Origin: Micrococcaceae bacterium Sec5.8
Lineage (GTDB): Bacteria > Actinomycetota > Actinomycetes > Actinomycetales > Micrococcaceae
Assembly (NCBI GenBank): GCA_039636775.1
Contig: CP143429.1
Location: 310,001-374,000 of the forward strand
Direction: 5' to 3'
Length of the DNA: 64,000 nucleotides
Of this stretch, positions 27,443-35,177 are shown one piece after another. The notes beneath the pieces are model-generated. The model made no database searches. It was given only the letters and a program-made list of their open reading frames with translations, and was not told where the DNA came from. The position numbers and the translations under genes were made by a program. Each line of letters opens with the position of its first letter. Position 1 is the stretch's first letter.

Positions 27443-28137
27443 GCGGTGGCCCCTTCGAGGGTGGGGGTTGCGTCCAGGGAGGCATCGACGTCGAACGCCG
27501 CCCCGGTCTTTTCCCGGATCTCCTCCACAGTGACGCCGGGGGCGAGGCGGGTGAGCGTGAGCGTCCGGCCGCCGCCTGCTTCCGCGTCAGTCTTCTTCAG
27601 GTCAAACACCGCGAGGTCGCTGATGATCCGGTCCACGCAGCTCAGCCCGGTGAGGGGCAGGGTGCATTCCTTGACGATCTTGGCGGTGCCGTCCTTGGCG
27701 TTGTGCTCGGTGAGGACCACCACGCGCGGGGTACCGGCGACGAGGTCCATGGCGCCGCCCATGCCCTTGACCATCTTGCCGGGGATGGTCCAGTTGGCCA
27801 GATCGCCCGCGCCGGAGACCTGCATGGCGCCGAGGATGGCGACCTTGACGTGTCCGCCGCGGATCATGCCGAAGGAGGCGGCGGAGTCGAAGATGCTGCC
27901 GCCGGGCAGGACTGTGACGGTCTGTTTGCCGGCGTTGATCAGGTCCGCGTCCTCCTCGCCCTCGTAGGGGAACGGGCCCATGCCGAGCAGGCCGTTCTCG
28001 CTTTGGAGCACCACGCGGACGCCGTCGCGCAGGTTGTTGGCGACCAGCGTGGGGATGCCGATGCCGAGGTTGACGTAGTCTCCGTCGTTGAGCTCTTCGG
28101 CCGCGATGGCGGCCATTTCATTCCGGGTCCAAGCCAT
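27439..28137 (-). CDS. 3-oxoacid CoA-transferase, subunit B
   Basis: Beta subunit of 232 residues, holding the catalytic glutamate in the SENG motif ([16 protein letters not shown] near residue 46). The signature [13 protein letters not shown] is also present. It transfers CoA from succinyl-CoA or acetyl-CoA to a 3-oxoacid, with the alpha subunit encoded 32 bases upstream. ATG 28137 is preceded by AGGAG. Sequence does not separate acetoacetate- from 3-oxoadipate-specific enzymes; the absence of other beta-ketoadipate genes nearby mildly favours acetoacetate or a similar acid. Confidence 0.9.
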   Translation of the reverse strand: MAWTRNEMAAIAAEELNDGDYVNLGIGIPTLVANNLRDGVRVVLQSENGLLGMGPFPYEGEEDADLINAGKQTVTVLPGGSIFDSAASFGMIRGGHVKVAILGAMQVSGAGDLANWTIPGKMVKGMGGAMDLVAGTPRVVVLTEHNAKDGTAKIVKECTLPLTGLSCVDRIISDLAVFDLKKTDAEAGGGRTLTLTRLAPGVTVEEIREKTGAAFDVDASLDATPTLEGATA

Positions 28138-28169
28138 GATGATTCTCCTGAAAAAAGTAGGGGCGGCGC

Positions 28170-28904
28170 TCAGGCCGGAATGGATGCGGCGGCTGTGGTG
28201 GCTTCGGCGCGGGGGCGGACCGTGCGCTGTTCGATGTCCTTGACCCGGTCGCTGGCCTGGACCAGGCGCTGGACGAAAACGCCCGGCGTGATGATGTGGT
28301 TGGGGTCCAGCTGACCGGGCTCCACAATCACCTCGGCCTCCGCGACGGTCACGGCGCCGGCCGCCGCGACGACGGGGTTGAAATTCTGCGCGGTGTACCG
28401 GTAGATCAGGTTGCCGTCGGTGTCGGCGGTGTGGGCGTGCACCAGGGCGACGTCGGCCTTGATGGCTCGCTCCAAAACGAACGTCTCGCCGTCGAACTCC
28501 GCAAGCGGTTTGCCTTCAGCGACGAGGGTCCCGACGCCGGTCTTGGTGTAGAACGCCGGGATGCCGGCGCCGCCGGCGCGCAGGCGCTCCGCCAGGGTGC
28601 CCTGCGGGGTGAACTCGACCTCCAGCTTCCCGGCAAGGTACTGCTCGGCGAAGAGCTTGTTCTCGCCCACATAGGAGGCGATCACCTTGCGGACCTGCCC
28701 GGCCTCAATCAGCACGCCGAGACCTTTGCCGTCCACTCCCATGTTGTTGGACACCACGGTGAGGTCTTTGACGCCCGAGTCACGCACCGCCTCGATCAGG
28801 TCTGCCGGGATGCCGCTGAGGCCGAAGCCCCCGACGGCGATCGTCATGCCGTCCCGCAGTACGTCCTGCAACGCGGCGGCCGCTCCGGATTTCAGCTTTG
28901 ACAT
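28170..28904 (-). CDS. 3-oxoacid CoA-transferase, subunit A
   Basis: Alpha subunit of 244 residues. The N-terminal [20 protein letters not shown] and [20 protein letters not shown], together with IASYVGENK, are hallmark segments. The final 25 residues ([15 protein letters not shown]) are a low-complexity tail beyond the usual end of the subunit. It is the first gene of a leftward operon (A, B, thiolase, small protein, PucR-like fragment) divergent from the IclR-type regulator gene. Confidence 0.9.
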   Translation of the reverse strand: MSKLKSGAAAALQDVLRDGMTIAVGGFGLSGIPADLIEAVRDSGVKDLTVVSNNMGVDGKGLGVLIEAGQVRKVIASYVGENKLFAEQYLAGKLEVEFTPQGTLAERLRAGGAGIPAFYTKTGVGTLVAEGKPLAEFDGETFVLERAIKADVALVHAHTADTDGNLIYRYTAQNFNPVVAAAGAVTVAEAEVIVEPGQLDPNHIITPGVFVQRLVQASDRVKDIEQRTVRPRAEATTAAASIPA

Positions 28905-28933
28905 CGAATCTCCTCATTGAGCTCTTGACGCAA

Positions 28934-28946
28934 TCCACGTTGTGGA
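28934..28946. promoter_or_regulatory. IclR-type operator candidate 1
   Basis: TCCACGTTGTGGA: 5-base arms TCCAC/GTGGA around GTT. It lies between the -10 element and the start codon of the CoA-transferase operon, a repressing position. A second copy with the same arms is at 29054-29066. Confidence 0.6.
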
Positions 28947-28964
28947 CTGTTCCTCTGCTGATGG

Positions 28965-28994
28965 AGCCTACGGGGACAAAATGGGGACTGTCAA
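28965..28994 (-). promoter_or_regulatory. promoter of the CoA-transferase operon
   Basis: On the minus strand a perfect -35 TTGACA (28994-28989) is followed after 18 bases by the -10 TAGGCT (28970-28965). Operator candidate 1 starts 18 bases downstream of the -10. Confidence 0.6.
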
Positions 28995-29053
28995 TGAAGA
29001 ATTCTGGCCCGCACCGGGGCATTTATACAGTATGGACGGTAGGCTGGAGACTG

Positions 29054-29066
29054 TCCACAATGTGGA
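29054..29066. promoter_or_regulatory. IclR-type operator candidate 2
   Basis: TCCACAATGTGGA: the same TCCAC/GTGGA arms with centre AAT, just downstream of a possible plus-strand -10 TAGGCT (29040-29045) and 37 bases before the IclR start. The position suits autoregulation. Confidence 0.6.
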
Positions 29067-29102
29067 TGATTGAGGTCGATCACAATCCAGTTGCGAGGAA
29101 AA

Positions 29103-29876
29103 ATGACGTCACCACCGGTCCAGGGCGCACAGGTCGTCAGCCGCGCCGCGTCGCTGCTGCGCATCGTCGGGCGGCAACCGGAAGGCTCCCCGCTCGTGGA
29201 ACTCGTTCGGGAATCGGGCCTCACCCGCCCCACTGTGCACCGGCTGCTCTCCTCGTTGGCGTCCGAGGGGCTGCTGGACCAGGACCCGGCCAGCGGCAAC
29301 TGGGTGCTGGGGCCGGAAATCCTGCTGATGGGCTCGGTGGCGTCGGCGCGCTTTCCGCTGGAGGACATCGCCCGCCCCAGTCTTCGCCGGCTCGCCGAAG
29401 AGACCGGCGAGAGTGCGTTCTTCTCCATCCGGCGCGGTGCCGAAACGGTGTGCCTGCTCCGGGAGGAAGGCAGCTTCCCGGTGCGGTCCTTCGTCTTGCA
29501 CGAGGGTGTCCGGTTCCCGCTCGGGGTGGCCTCCGCCGGGACCGCCATTCTGGCTTTCCTGCCCGGGGCCGAGCAGGAGGAACTGCTCGCCGGCTGGGCC
29601 ACACACGCGGGCGGGTTCGCGGCCGCGCACACCGAGGCCCTGGTCCGCGCCAACCTTGCCGCGACGCGGCAGGCCGGCTATTCGGTGAATCCGGGGCTCG
29701 TGCTGGAGGGCAGCTGGGGGATGGGTGCCGCAGTTTTCGACCCGCGCGGGCGCCCGGGCTGGGCACTGTCGCTGACGGGCATCGAGCCGCGCTTCAAAGG
29801 CGAACGGCAGGAGATGCTCGGCCGTCTCCTGATGGATGAGGCCCACCGGATCTCAGGCCTGGTGCAGGGTCGCTAA
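29103..29876 (+). CDS. IclR-family transcriptional regulator
   Basis: A 257-residue regulator with an N-terminal winged helix (ESGLTRPTVHRLLSSLASEG) and a C-terminal IclR effector domain (GVRFPLGVASAGTAILAFLP, then RQAGYSVNPGLVLEGSWGMG). ATG 29103 is used, with GAGGA close upstream; an in-frame TTG 11 codons earlier is possible, but would place the gene start nearer the operator. It is divergent from the CoA-transferase/thiolase operon, which it probably controls with the 3-oxoacid or its CoA ester as effector. Confidence 0.88.
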   Translation: MTSPPVQGAQVVSRAASLLRIVGRQPEGSPLVELVRESGLTRPTVHRLLSSLASEGLLDQDPASGNWVLGPEILLMGSVASARFPLEDIARPSLRRLAEETGESAFFSIRRGAETVCLLREEGSFPVRSFVLHEGVRFPLGVASAGTAILAFLPGAEQEELLAGWATHAGGFAAAHTEALVRANLAATRQAGYSVNPGLVLEGSWGMGAAVFDPRGRPGWALSLTGIEPRFKGERQEMLGRLLMDEAHRISGLVQGR

Positions 29877-29951
29877 AGCAGCATGACCCGCCCCGGCGCC
29901 AGCAGTTCGGCGGCGGGCGTCGCCCCGTGAAGGGAAGTCCCGGCGTCGTGT

Positions 29952-30791
29952 TCACACTTGGCGGTCCGGCTGCTTCCACCAGGTGTCGAAGATGGTCACC
30001 GGAACCGTGCGTTTGTGCCGGGTCTGCAGGTATTTGCGTTCAATCAGCTCCGCTGCCGCCACGGGGATATCCCGGCCCTCAAGGTAGTCATCGATCGTGT
30101 CGTAGCTCAGGCCGAGTTCGTCTTCGTCGGTGCGGCCGGGCTGGCCGTCGAGGAGGTCCGCCGTCGGGACCTTTTCCCAGATCCTGGCCGGTGCACCGAG
30201 TTCGGCCAGGAGCGCCCGGTTCTGGCGCTTGTTCAGCCCAAACAGCGGCAGGATGTCCGCGCCGCCGTCGCCGTACTTGGTGAAGAAGCCGGTGACGGAC
30301 TCCGCGCCATGATCTGTTCCGATGACCAGATAGTTGTGCTCACCGGCGAGGGCGTACTGCGCGATCATGCGGGTGCGGGCCTTGGTGTTGCCCTTGTGGA
30401 AGTCGGAAATGCCATTGCCGACCGTCTTCTCGAATTCGTCCTCGAAGCCGTCCACCGCCGCGGAGATATTAAACGTCCACTCGGTCTTGGCCTGGATGAA
30501 GTCCAGGGCGGCCTGGGCGTCGTCCTCGTCGTGCTGCACGCCGTAGGGCAGGCGGACGGCCACGAAGTTCGCGTCCACACCGTCGGCCGTCAACTCCTCG
30601 ACGGCAAGCTGGGCCAGCCGCCCCGCCAGGGAGGAATCCAAACCGCCGGAGATGCCCAGCACAAAACCCTTCGTGTGGGTTGCCGTCAGGTAGTCCTTGA
30701 GGAACGTGACGCGTTTGCGCACCTCCCCGGCGGGGTCGATCCGGGGCTGCACGCCCATTTCTTCGATGATTGTCGCCTGGAGTTCACGCAT
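29952..30791 (-). CDS. nadE: ammonia-dependent NAD+ synthetase
   Basis: Converts nicotinic acid adenine dinucleotide to NAD+ with ATP and ammonia, the last step of NAD synthesis. The 279-residue protein has the N-type ATP pyrophosphatase loop [13 protein letters not shown] near residue 46 and the family segments [35 protein letters not shown] and [10 protein letters not shown]. It lacks the N-terminal glutaminase domain of the longer actinobacterial (Mycobacterium-type) enzymes, so it must use free ammonia. ATG 30791 has TAGGCT seven bases upstream and no ribosome site: a leaderless start. It is not in an operon. Confidence 0.95.
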   Translation of the reverse strand: MRELQATIIEEMGVQPRIDPAGEVRKRVTFLKDYLTATHTKGFVLGISGGLDSSLAGRLAQLAVEELTADGVDANFVAVRLPYGVQHDEDDAQAALDFIQAKTEWTFNISAAVDGFEDEFEKTVGNGISDFHKGNTKARTRMIAQYALAGEHNYLVIGTDHGAESVTGFFTKYGDGGADILPLFGLNKRQNRALLAELGAPARIWEKVPTADLLDGQPGRTDEDELGLSYDTIDDYLEGRDIPVAAAELIERKYLQTRHKRTVPVTIFDTWWKQPDRQV

Positions 30792-30798
30792 GTGTTAA

Positions 30799-30804
30799 AG
30801 CCTA
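30799..30804 (-). promoter_or_regulatory. nadE -10 element, leaderless transcript
   Basis: TAGGCT on the minus strand, preceded by TTGAGC at 18-base spacing and followed after seven bases by the nadE ATG. The stop codon of the lacI-like remnant falls inside this element. Confidence 0.6.
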
Positions 30805-31180
30805 GCCAGCACTGTCAACCTTGCTCAACTGTTGAACCGGGACCGGCGCCGGCGCGGCGCCGGTGGATGAACGCACGGCCAGATGTGTGGGCATCACAGC
30901 GAGCTTGCGGTTTCCGCCGCCGTAAATGGGGTTCAGCTGGGACAGGAGCATCGAAACTGCCACTCCGGCGATTCTTCGGTGTCCACCCGCCGCGTGTAAC
31001 TCGCCGCCTTCGGCTGTCTCTGCGTTCCCCGGATGATGTCGAGGAAAAACGGGTTGGTGATGTCAGGAACCAGAAGGGCGACGACGTTTGTCCGGCCGGA
31101 GCTCAGGCCCCTGGCCTGAGAGCTCGGCACGTAATTCAGCTCACTGCGTCTCTTGTGACGATGGCGAGCGGAGCGCTGCT
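30802..31180 (-). pseudogene. LacI-family regulator remnant with internal deletion
   Basis: The minus strand keeps the join of DNA-binding and ligand domains (ELNYVPSSQARGLSSGRTNV, then VALLVPDITNPFFLDIIRGT) and the C-terminal end (RIAGVAVSMLLSQL to THLAVRSSTG, stop at 30802). About 200 residues of the sugar-binding domain between them are missing, and the two parts are in different frames. A further shift is visible upstream of ELNYVP, and no helix-turn-helix start remains. It is a clear gene fossil. Its end supplies the nadE promoter. Confidence 0.75.
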
Positions 31181-31345
31181 GGGCAAGCCAGGTGCCAGGC
31201 TGTCAAGTTTTAGTGCAGTCGTGTTCAGGCCTGTCGCCGAATGCCCGGATTGCCGACGCTGCTGTCAAACCGGTCTATGCCAGATGTCTACTGGCCAGTC
31301 AGTTTCCGGACGGATGCTCAGCCATGGATTCGAAAACCCGCTCCG

Positions 31346-31374
31346 TTGCGTCTTCGAGAGGATCGATCTATACT
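31346..31374 (+). promoter_or_regulatory. promoter of the ATPase/YhgE/TetR unit
   Basis: -35 TTGCGT (31346-31351), 17-base spacer, -10 TATACT (31369-31374). The start codon is 40 bases downstream. The -10 overlaps the palindrome at 31371-31386. The bases between the lacI remnant and this promoter (31181-31345) show nothing recognisable. Confidence 0.6.
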
Positions 31375-31386
31375 GACTAGTCGGTA
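31371..31386. promoter_or_regulatory. TetR-type operator candidate
   Basis: TACTGACTAGTCGGTA is a 16-bp palindrome with one mismatched pair and the perfect core GACTAGTC. It overlaps the -10 element, so binding would block transcription. The TetR gene that ends the unit is the natural ligand-responsive repressor. Confidence 0.6.
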
Positions 31387-31413
31387 CAAAAGTGCCGACG
31401 AGAGAGGAACGAC

Positions 31414-32091
31414 GTGCAGACGACACTGGTAGCGGATGACCTGACCGTGAGTCACAAAAGAGGCGTGGTCTACGGCCCGGTGAGTTTCAGAGCCGACGAT
31501 GGCCTAACAGTGATCTGCGGTCCGGCGGGCAGCGGTCGCACCAGCCTGCTGCTCACCCTTGCCGGCCGGATGAAGCCCAGTACCGGCACGCTTTCCGTGC
31601 TGGGCGAGGAGCTGCCACGGCACGCCCGCCGCATTCAGCGCAGCACCGGAATCTCTGGGTTCCACGGCATCGACACCCTCGAGGAGTCAGTCAGCGTGGG
31701 CGCTGCCATCCGCGAGCGCCACGCCTGGCTTGCACCGTGGTGGGCTTTCATCCGCGCTGTCGACGACGCCGAGGTCAACCGCGTCTGCGGCCCGATCTTC
31801 GGCGATATCCCGATTCCGGCCGCAAGCACCATGATCTGGGATCTCGACGAGGTCGAAATGGTGCTGTTGCGTGCCTCGCTGGCCATGATGAGCCAGCCCA
31901 GCATGCTTTTCTTCGACCAGGTGGAACAGGTGCACTCTGCCGACGCTCGCCGGCAGCTCTGGGAGCGGCTCGGCGCCATTGTGGCCGCCGGCACCCCCGT
32001 GGTGGCCTCGGCCATCGCACCCGACTTTGAAATGTGGGCGGACCTGGGTATCAACCCGTCTGTCCAGTACATGAACCAGGAGATCCGCTAG
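31414..32091 (+). CDS. degenerate ABC-type ATP-binding protein
   Basis: A 225-residue ABC nucleotide-binding-domain relative. The Walker A motif GPAGSGRT (residues 36-43) is intact, but no LSGGQ signature can be found where expected (WDLDEVEMVLLRASLAMMS), and Walker B reads MLFFDQ, with glutamine in place of the catalytic glutamate. ATP binding is plausible and hydrolysis doubtful. The start is GTG 31414 behind GAGAGGAAC. Its stop codon is immediately followed by the ATG of the YhgE/Pip-type membrane protein, so the two probably form one complex, with this subunit on the cytoplasmic face. Confidence 0.75.
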   Translation: MQTTLVADDLTVSHKRGVVYGPVSFRADDGLTVICGPAGSGRTSLLLTLAGRMKPSTGTLSVLGEELPRHARRIQRSTGISGFHGIDTLEESVSVGAAIRERHAWLAPWWAFIRAVDDAEVNRVCGPIFGDIPIPAASTMIWDLDEVEMVLLRASLAMMSQPSMLFFDQVEQVHSADARRQLWERLGAIVAAGTPVVASAIAPDFEMWADLGINPSVQYMNQEIR

Positions 32092-34224
32092 ATGTTCGCC
32101 TTCCTCTCAACTGGCACGGAGCTGCGCCGCTTCGGTAAGGGCACGCTGCCCAAGATCGCGCTTGTCGTTTTGATGTTCATCCCCCTGATCTACGGCGCCC
32201 TCTATCTCTGGGCGTTCTGGGCACCCGACAAGGAGCTCAGCCACCTCCCCGTCGCCCTGGTCAACTCCGACACCGGCGCCATGCGCGACGGCAAAGCTGT
32301 AACCGCCGGCGATGACCTGGTCGACAAGCTCATCGACGGCAACGATCTGGGTTGGGTCGAAACCAGTGCGGCCGACGCCGCAACCGGGGTCAACAACGGA
32401 GACTATTACTTCTCCGTCACCATCCCCGCCGATTTCTCCACGGATGCTGTCTCTGCCGGCACCGACACCCCCAGCCCGGCTGAAGTGCAGGTCGACTACA
32501 ACGACAGCAACAGCTTCCTGGCCTCCACCATGGGCAAGCAGGCCATGGTTCAGCTGCGTGACGCAGTATCGCTGAACATCGGCGACCAGACCGTCAACGC
32601 AATGCTCGTGGCTGTGAACGAAGCCGGTGACGGCATCCGCAGCGCCGCAGAGGGCGCGGGTACCCTTGCCGACGGCCTCACGACAGCCGAGACCGGCACC
32701 GGCAAGCTCGTCGACGGGCTGGGCGAGCTGTCCAGTGGCGCAGTGACTCTCGACAGCGGGGCGGCTAAGTTGGCGGACGGTTCGTCGACACTGGCCACCG
32801 GAATCGGAACGCTCTCCAACGGCGCCGGCACCCTCTCCAGCTCATCCGTTCAACTGGCAAATGGCGCTCAGCAAGTCTCCGGAGGCACCCGGCAGGTGTC
32901 AGATGGAATGGCCGCCGCCGCCGCAGGGGCAGCCACTCTTGCGGGCTCGTCAGATCAACTTGCTGCCGGGGCCGCCACCATTTCCTCCGGCACCGAACAG
33001 CTCGCCGCGGGAACGGCATCACTCTCGGGGGGCCTGAGCGATCTCGCGGCCGCCATGGCTGCTGCACCGGCCGGAACCCCGGCGTCCGCCTTCCTGCCCT
33101 CCGTGACGAAACTCTCCGAAGGCGCGCTCACGCTCGATACCAAGACCCAGGGTGCGGCAGGCCAGGTTGCCAGCTATGCCAAGTCAAGCGGCCAATTCGC
33201 TGCCGGCCTCACCACGCTCTCGGATTCACTCACGGCCGGTGCCCCGGGTGCCGCCAAGGTCGCCTCCGGTGCCTCCGATGTCGCCGCCGGAGCCAGCGCG
33301 CTCTCCGCCGGAGCGGGCCGACTCGCCAGCGGAGCAGCCGCGGCCGCAACCGGAGCGAACACCCTCGCGGACGGCACCTCGACCCTGTCCGCCGGGACCG
33401 GTTCGCTCGTTGAGGGCAGCAACCAACTCGTCGACGGCGGTACCGCCCTTCAGGACGGCACTGTGCGGCTCGCCGACGGCAGCCGCACTCTCGCCGATGC
33501 CCTCCGGGACGGTGCGGCAGCCGCACCGGACGACAGTGATGCGCAAATCGCTGCCAAGGCCTCGGTCATCTCGAACCCGGTCGACCTTAACCAGACCTGG
33601 GAGAATGCCTCCAGCAGCTTCGGTGAGGGCTTCGCTCCCTTCTTCCTCGCCCTGGCCACCTTCGTTGGTGCACTGATCACGTGGCTGATCCTTCGGGCTC
33701 TGCCCACCAGGGCACTGGCGAGCGCCGCCTCAGGTCTGCGTGCCACCATGACGGGTTTCCTTCCTGCCATGGCGATCGGCCTCAGCCAGGTCGTGATCAT
33801 GGTTCTGGTGCTCGTTTACGGCATCGGCCTCACCCCGGCGCACTGGCTGGGTATGTCGGCGTTCATCTACCTCACGACTCTGGCGTTCCTGGCGCTGCAG
33901 CAGATGTTCATCATCCTGTTCGGCACCGCGGCAGGCCGCGTGGTCAGTCTGGTGCTGCTGATGCTGCAGTTGAGCTCCTCTGGCGGCACGTATCCTGTGG
34001 AGACGACCCCTGTCTTTTTCCAGGTCCTGCACCCGTGGATGCCCGCCTCATACGTGGTCTCCGGACTGCGGCAGCTCATCACGGGCGGGATCGACTCTAG
34101 ACTGTTGCTTTCCGTGCTCGTGCTCGTGGGCATCCTGGTGGGCTCCATCGCGATCAGCGCCTGGAGCGCGTCCCGTCAGCGGATGTGGACCATCACCCGG
34201 CTGCACCCCGAGATGTCCATCTAG
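32092..34224 (+). CDS. YhgE/Pip-domain membrane protein
   Basis: A 710-residue membrane protein. One transmembrane helix lies near residues 23-44 (IALVVLMFIPLIYGALYLWA), followed by a large extracytoplasmic region and about five helices after residue 515. Residues roughly 175-470 consist of a degenerate seven-residue repeat of the type LxxGxxx (for example TLADGLTT, KLADGSSTLATG, TLSNGAGTL), predicted to form a long coiled coil. This is the layout of YhgE/phage-infection-protein (Pip) and ABC-2-like exporter proteins, including the phage receptor of lactic acid bacteria and secretion-related proteins. Substrate unknown; it is coupled to the ATPase gene and controlled by the TetR gene after it. 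Confidence 0.85.
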   Translation: MFAFLSTGTELRRFGKGTLPKIALVVLMFIPLIYGALYLWAFWAPDKELSHLPVALVNSDTGAMRDGKAVTAGDDLVDKLIDGNDLGWVETSAADAATGVNNGDYYFSVTIPADFSTDAVSAGTDTPSPAEVQVDYNDSNSFLASTMGKQAMVQLRDAVSLNIGDQTVNAMLVAVNEAGDGIRSAAEGAGTLADGLTTAETGTGKLVDGLGELSSGAVTLDSGAAKLADGSSTLATGIGTLSNGAGTLSSSSVQLANGAQQVSGGTRQVSDGMAAAAAGAATLAGSSDQLAAGAATISSGTEQLAAGTASLSGGLSDLAAAMAAAPAGTPASAFLPSVTKLSEGALTLDTKTQGAAGQVASYAKSSGQFAAGLTTLSDSLTAGAPGAAKVASGASDVAAGASALSAGAGRLASGAAAAATGANTLADGTSTLSAGTGSLVEGSNQLVDGGTALQDGTVRLADGSRTLADALRDGAAAAPDDSDAQIAAKASVISNPVDLNQTWENASSSFGEGFAPFFLALATFVGALITWLILRALPTRALASAASGLRATMTGFLPAMAIGLSQVVIMVLVLVYGIGLTPAHWLGMSAFIYLTTLAFLALQQMFIILFGTAAGRVVSLVLLMLQLSSSGGTYPVETTPVFFQVLHPWMPASYVVSGLRQLITGGIDSRLLLSVLVLVGILVGSIAISAWSASRQRMWTITRLHPEMSI

Positions 34225-34262
34225 ACCTTGAGCCCGTAGCAACACCGACGAAAGGACTGGCA

Positions 34263-34835
34263 ATGCCCCGCGCGACAGGAACAAAACGGGCGATTCTGGA
34301 TGCCGCGCTTGAGCTGGCCGCCACCCGGGGTATCACCGGAACCACGATGGACGACGTCGCCGAGCGCGCCGGTGTGGCCAAAGGCAGTCTGTATTACAAC
34401 TTCAGCTCCAAGGACAAGCTCTTCGAGGCTCTGTTGCAGGAGGGGGTCGGCGCGCTCGCCGACTCCCTCCAGGCGGCGCGGACCGGCCTGCACGGCCGTG
34501 CCGCTCTGGAGGCATTGATCATCGTTCTGCTCGATCGCATCGAGGCCAATGCCGGTCTGGCCAAGCTCATGGCGGCCGAGATCTTCCGGACCGACCGGGC
34601 CTGGCAGAAGACCCTGTTCGCTCTCCGGCATGACGCCCTCGCGGTCTTCGCCGCGGCGATCGCCGAGTCCCGGCCGGCTACTTCGGCGGCCGGCACGAGC
34701 GGCCTGATGGCGTCGAGCGTCTTCGGGGCCGTGCTGATGGCGGGCCTGGAGTGGCTCGTCTTCGAGCCGGAGCGCCACCGCGACGAGGTGTCAGCCACCA
34801 TTCTGGAGTCCCTCTCCGGTGGCCTGCTCGCCTAA
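34263..34835 (+). CDS. TetR-family transcriptional regulator
   Basis: A repressor of 190 residues with the N-terminal helix-turn-helix GTTMDDVAERAGVAKGSLYY (residues about 27-46) and an all-helical ligand domain. ATG 34263 follows AAAGGA. It is the last gene of the ATPase/YhgE unit, 38 bases after the membrane protein, and has no promoter of its own visible, so it is made with its target and would act on the palindrome at 31371-31386. The ligand is unknown; drug-like or membrane-active compounds are usual for TetR proteins paired with exporters. Confidence 0.88.
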   Translation: MPRATGTKRAILDAALELAATRGITGTTMDDVAERAGVAKGSLYYNFSSKDKLFEALLQEGVGALADSLQAARTGLHGRAALEALIIVLLDRIEANAGLAKLMAAEIFRTDRAWQKTLFALRHDALAVFAAAIAESRPATSAAGTSGLMASSVFGAVLMAGLEWLVFEPERHRDEVSATILESLSGGLLA

Positions 34836-34880
34836 TCCCGTGGTTCGCCGGGGCCGCGACCGGTCGCAGCAGTATCGAGT

Positions 34881-35110
34881 GTGACCGGCGCAAGTCTCTT
34901 AGATCAGCCCGAGACCCTCCTGCCCGCGGAACCGGGGGTGACCCAGGCGCTCAGCCGATCCGCGACGCAGGATATTGCGCCCGTTGGGGGCCGCGCATCC
35001 CACGTCGTCGCTGGCCCGGTCGGCTCTGGCCGACCATGCGCGCAGTCAGGGTCACCTGCTCGAGGCGTACGCGTATACCCGTGTGGGTTACCACCGGGGC
35101 CTCGACGCGC
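34881..35110 (+). pseudogene. DUF3151 gene remnant
   Basis: GTG 34881 begins MTGASLLDQPETLLPAEPGV, matching the start of DUF3151 proteins. After a frame shift near 34975-34990 the adjoining frame continues AAHPTSSLARSALADHARSQ and then LLEAYAYTRVGYHRGLDA, the most conserved DUF3151 block. The gene then breaks off where intact proteins continue with RRNGW. An intact copy lies at 48195-48623 and is clearly different in sequence, so this is not a recent local duplication. The rest of the gap between the TetR gene and the monooxygenase gene holds nothing recognisable. Confidence 0.75.
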
Positions 35111-35177
35111 CGCGCCAGCCCGAAACAGCCGCGAAAGCCCCTCCCGCCGTGAGCCCTTGCAGGCGTACCGTGAGGCC

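Noticed and set aside
31181..31345. Possible insertion-sequence remnant between the lacI fossil and the YhgE unit promoter
   Set aside because: No inverted terminal repeats, target duplication or transposase-like translation could be found in any frame.
32620..33520. Apparent DNA repeat array within the YhgE/Pip gene
   Set aside because: The similarity is at protein level (degenerate seven-residue repeats) with diverged codons; there are no equal spacers, so it is not a CRISPR or satellite array.
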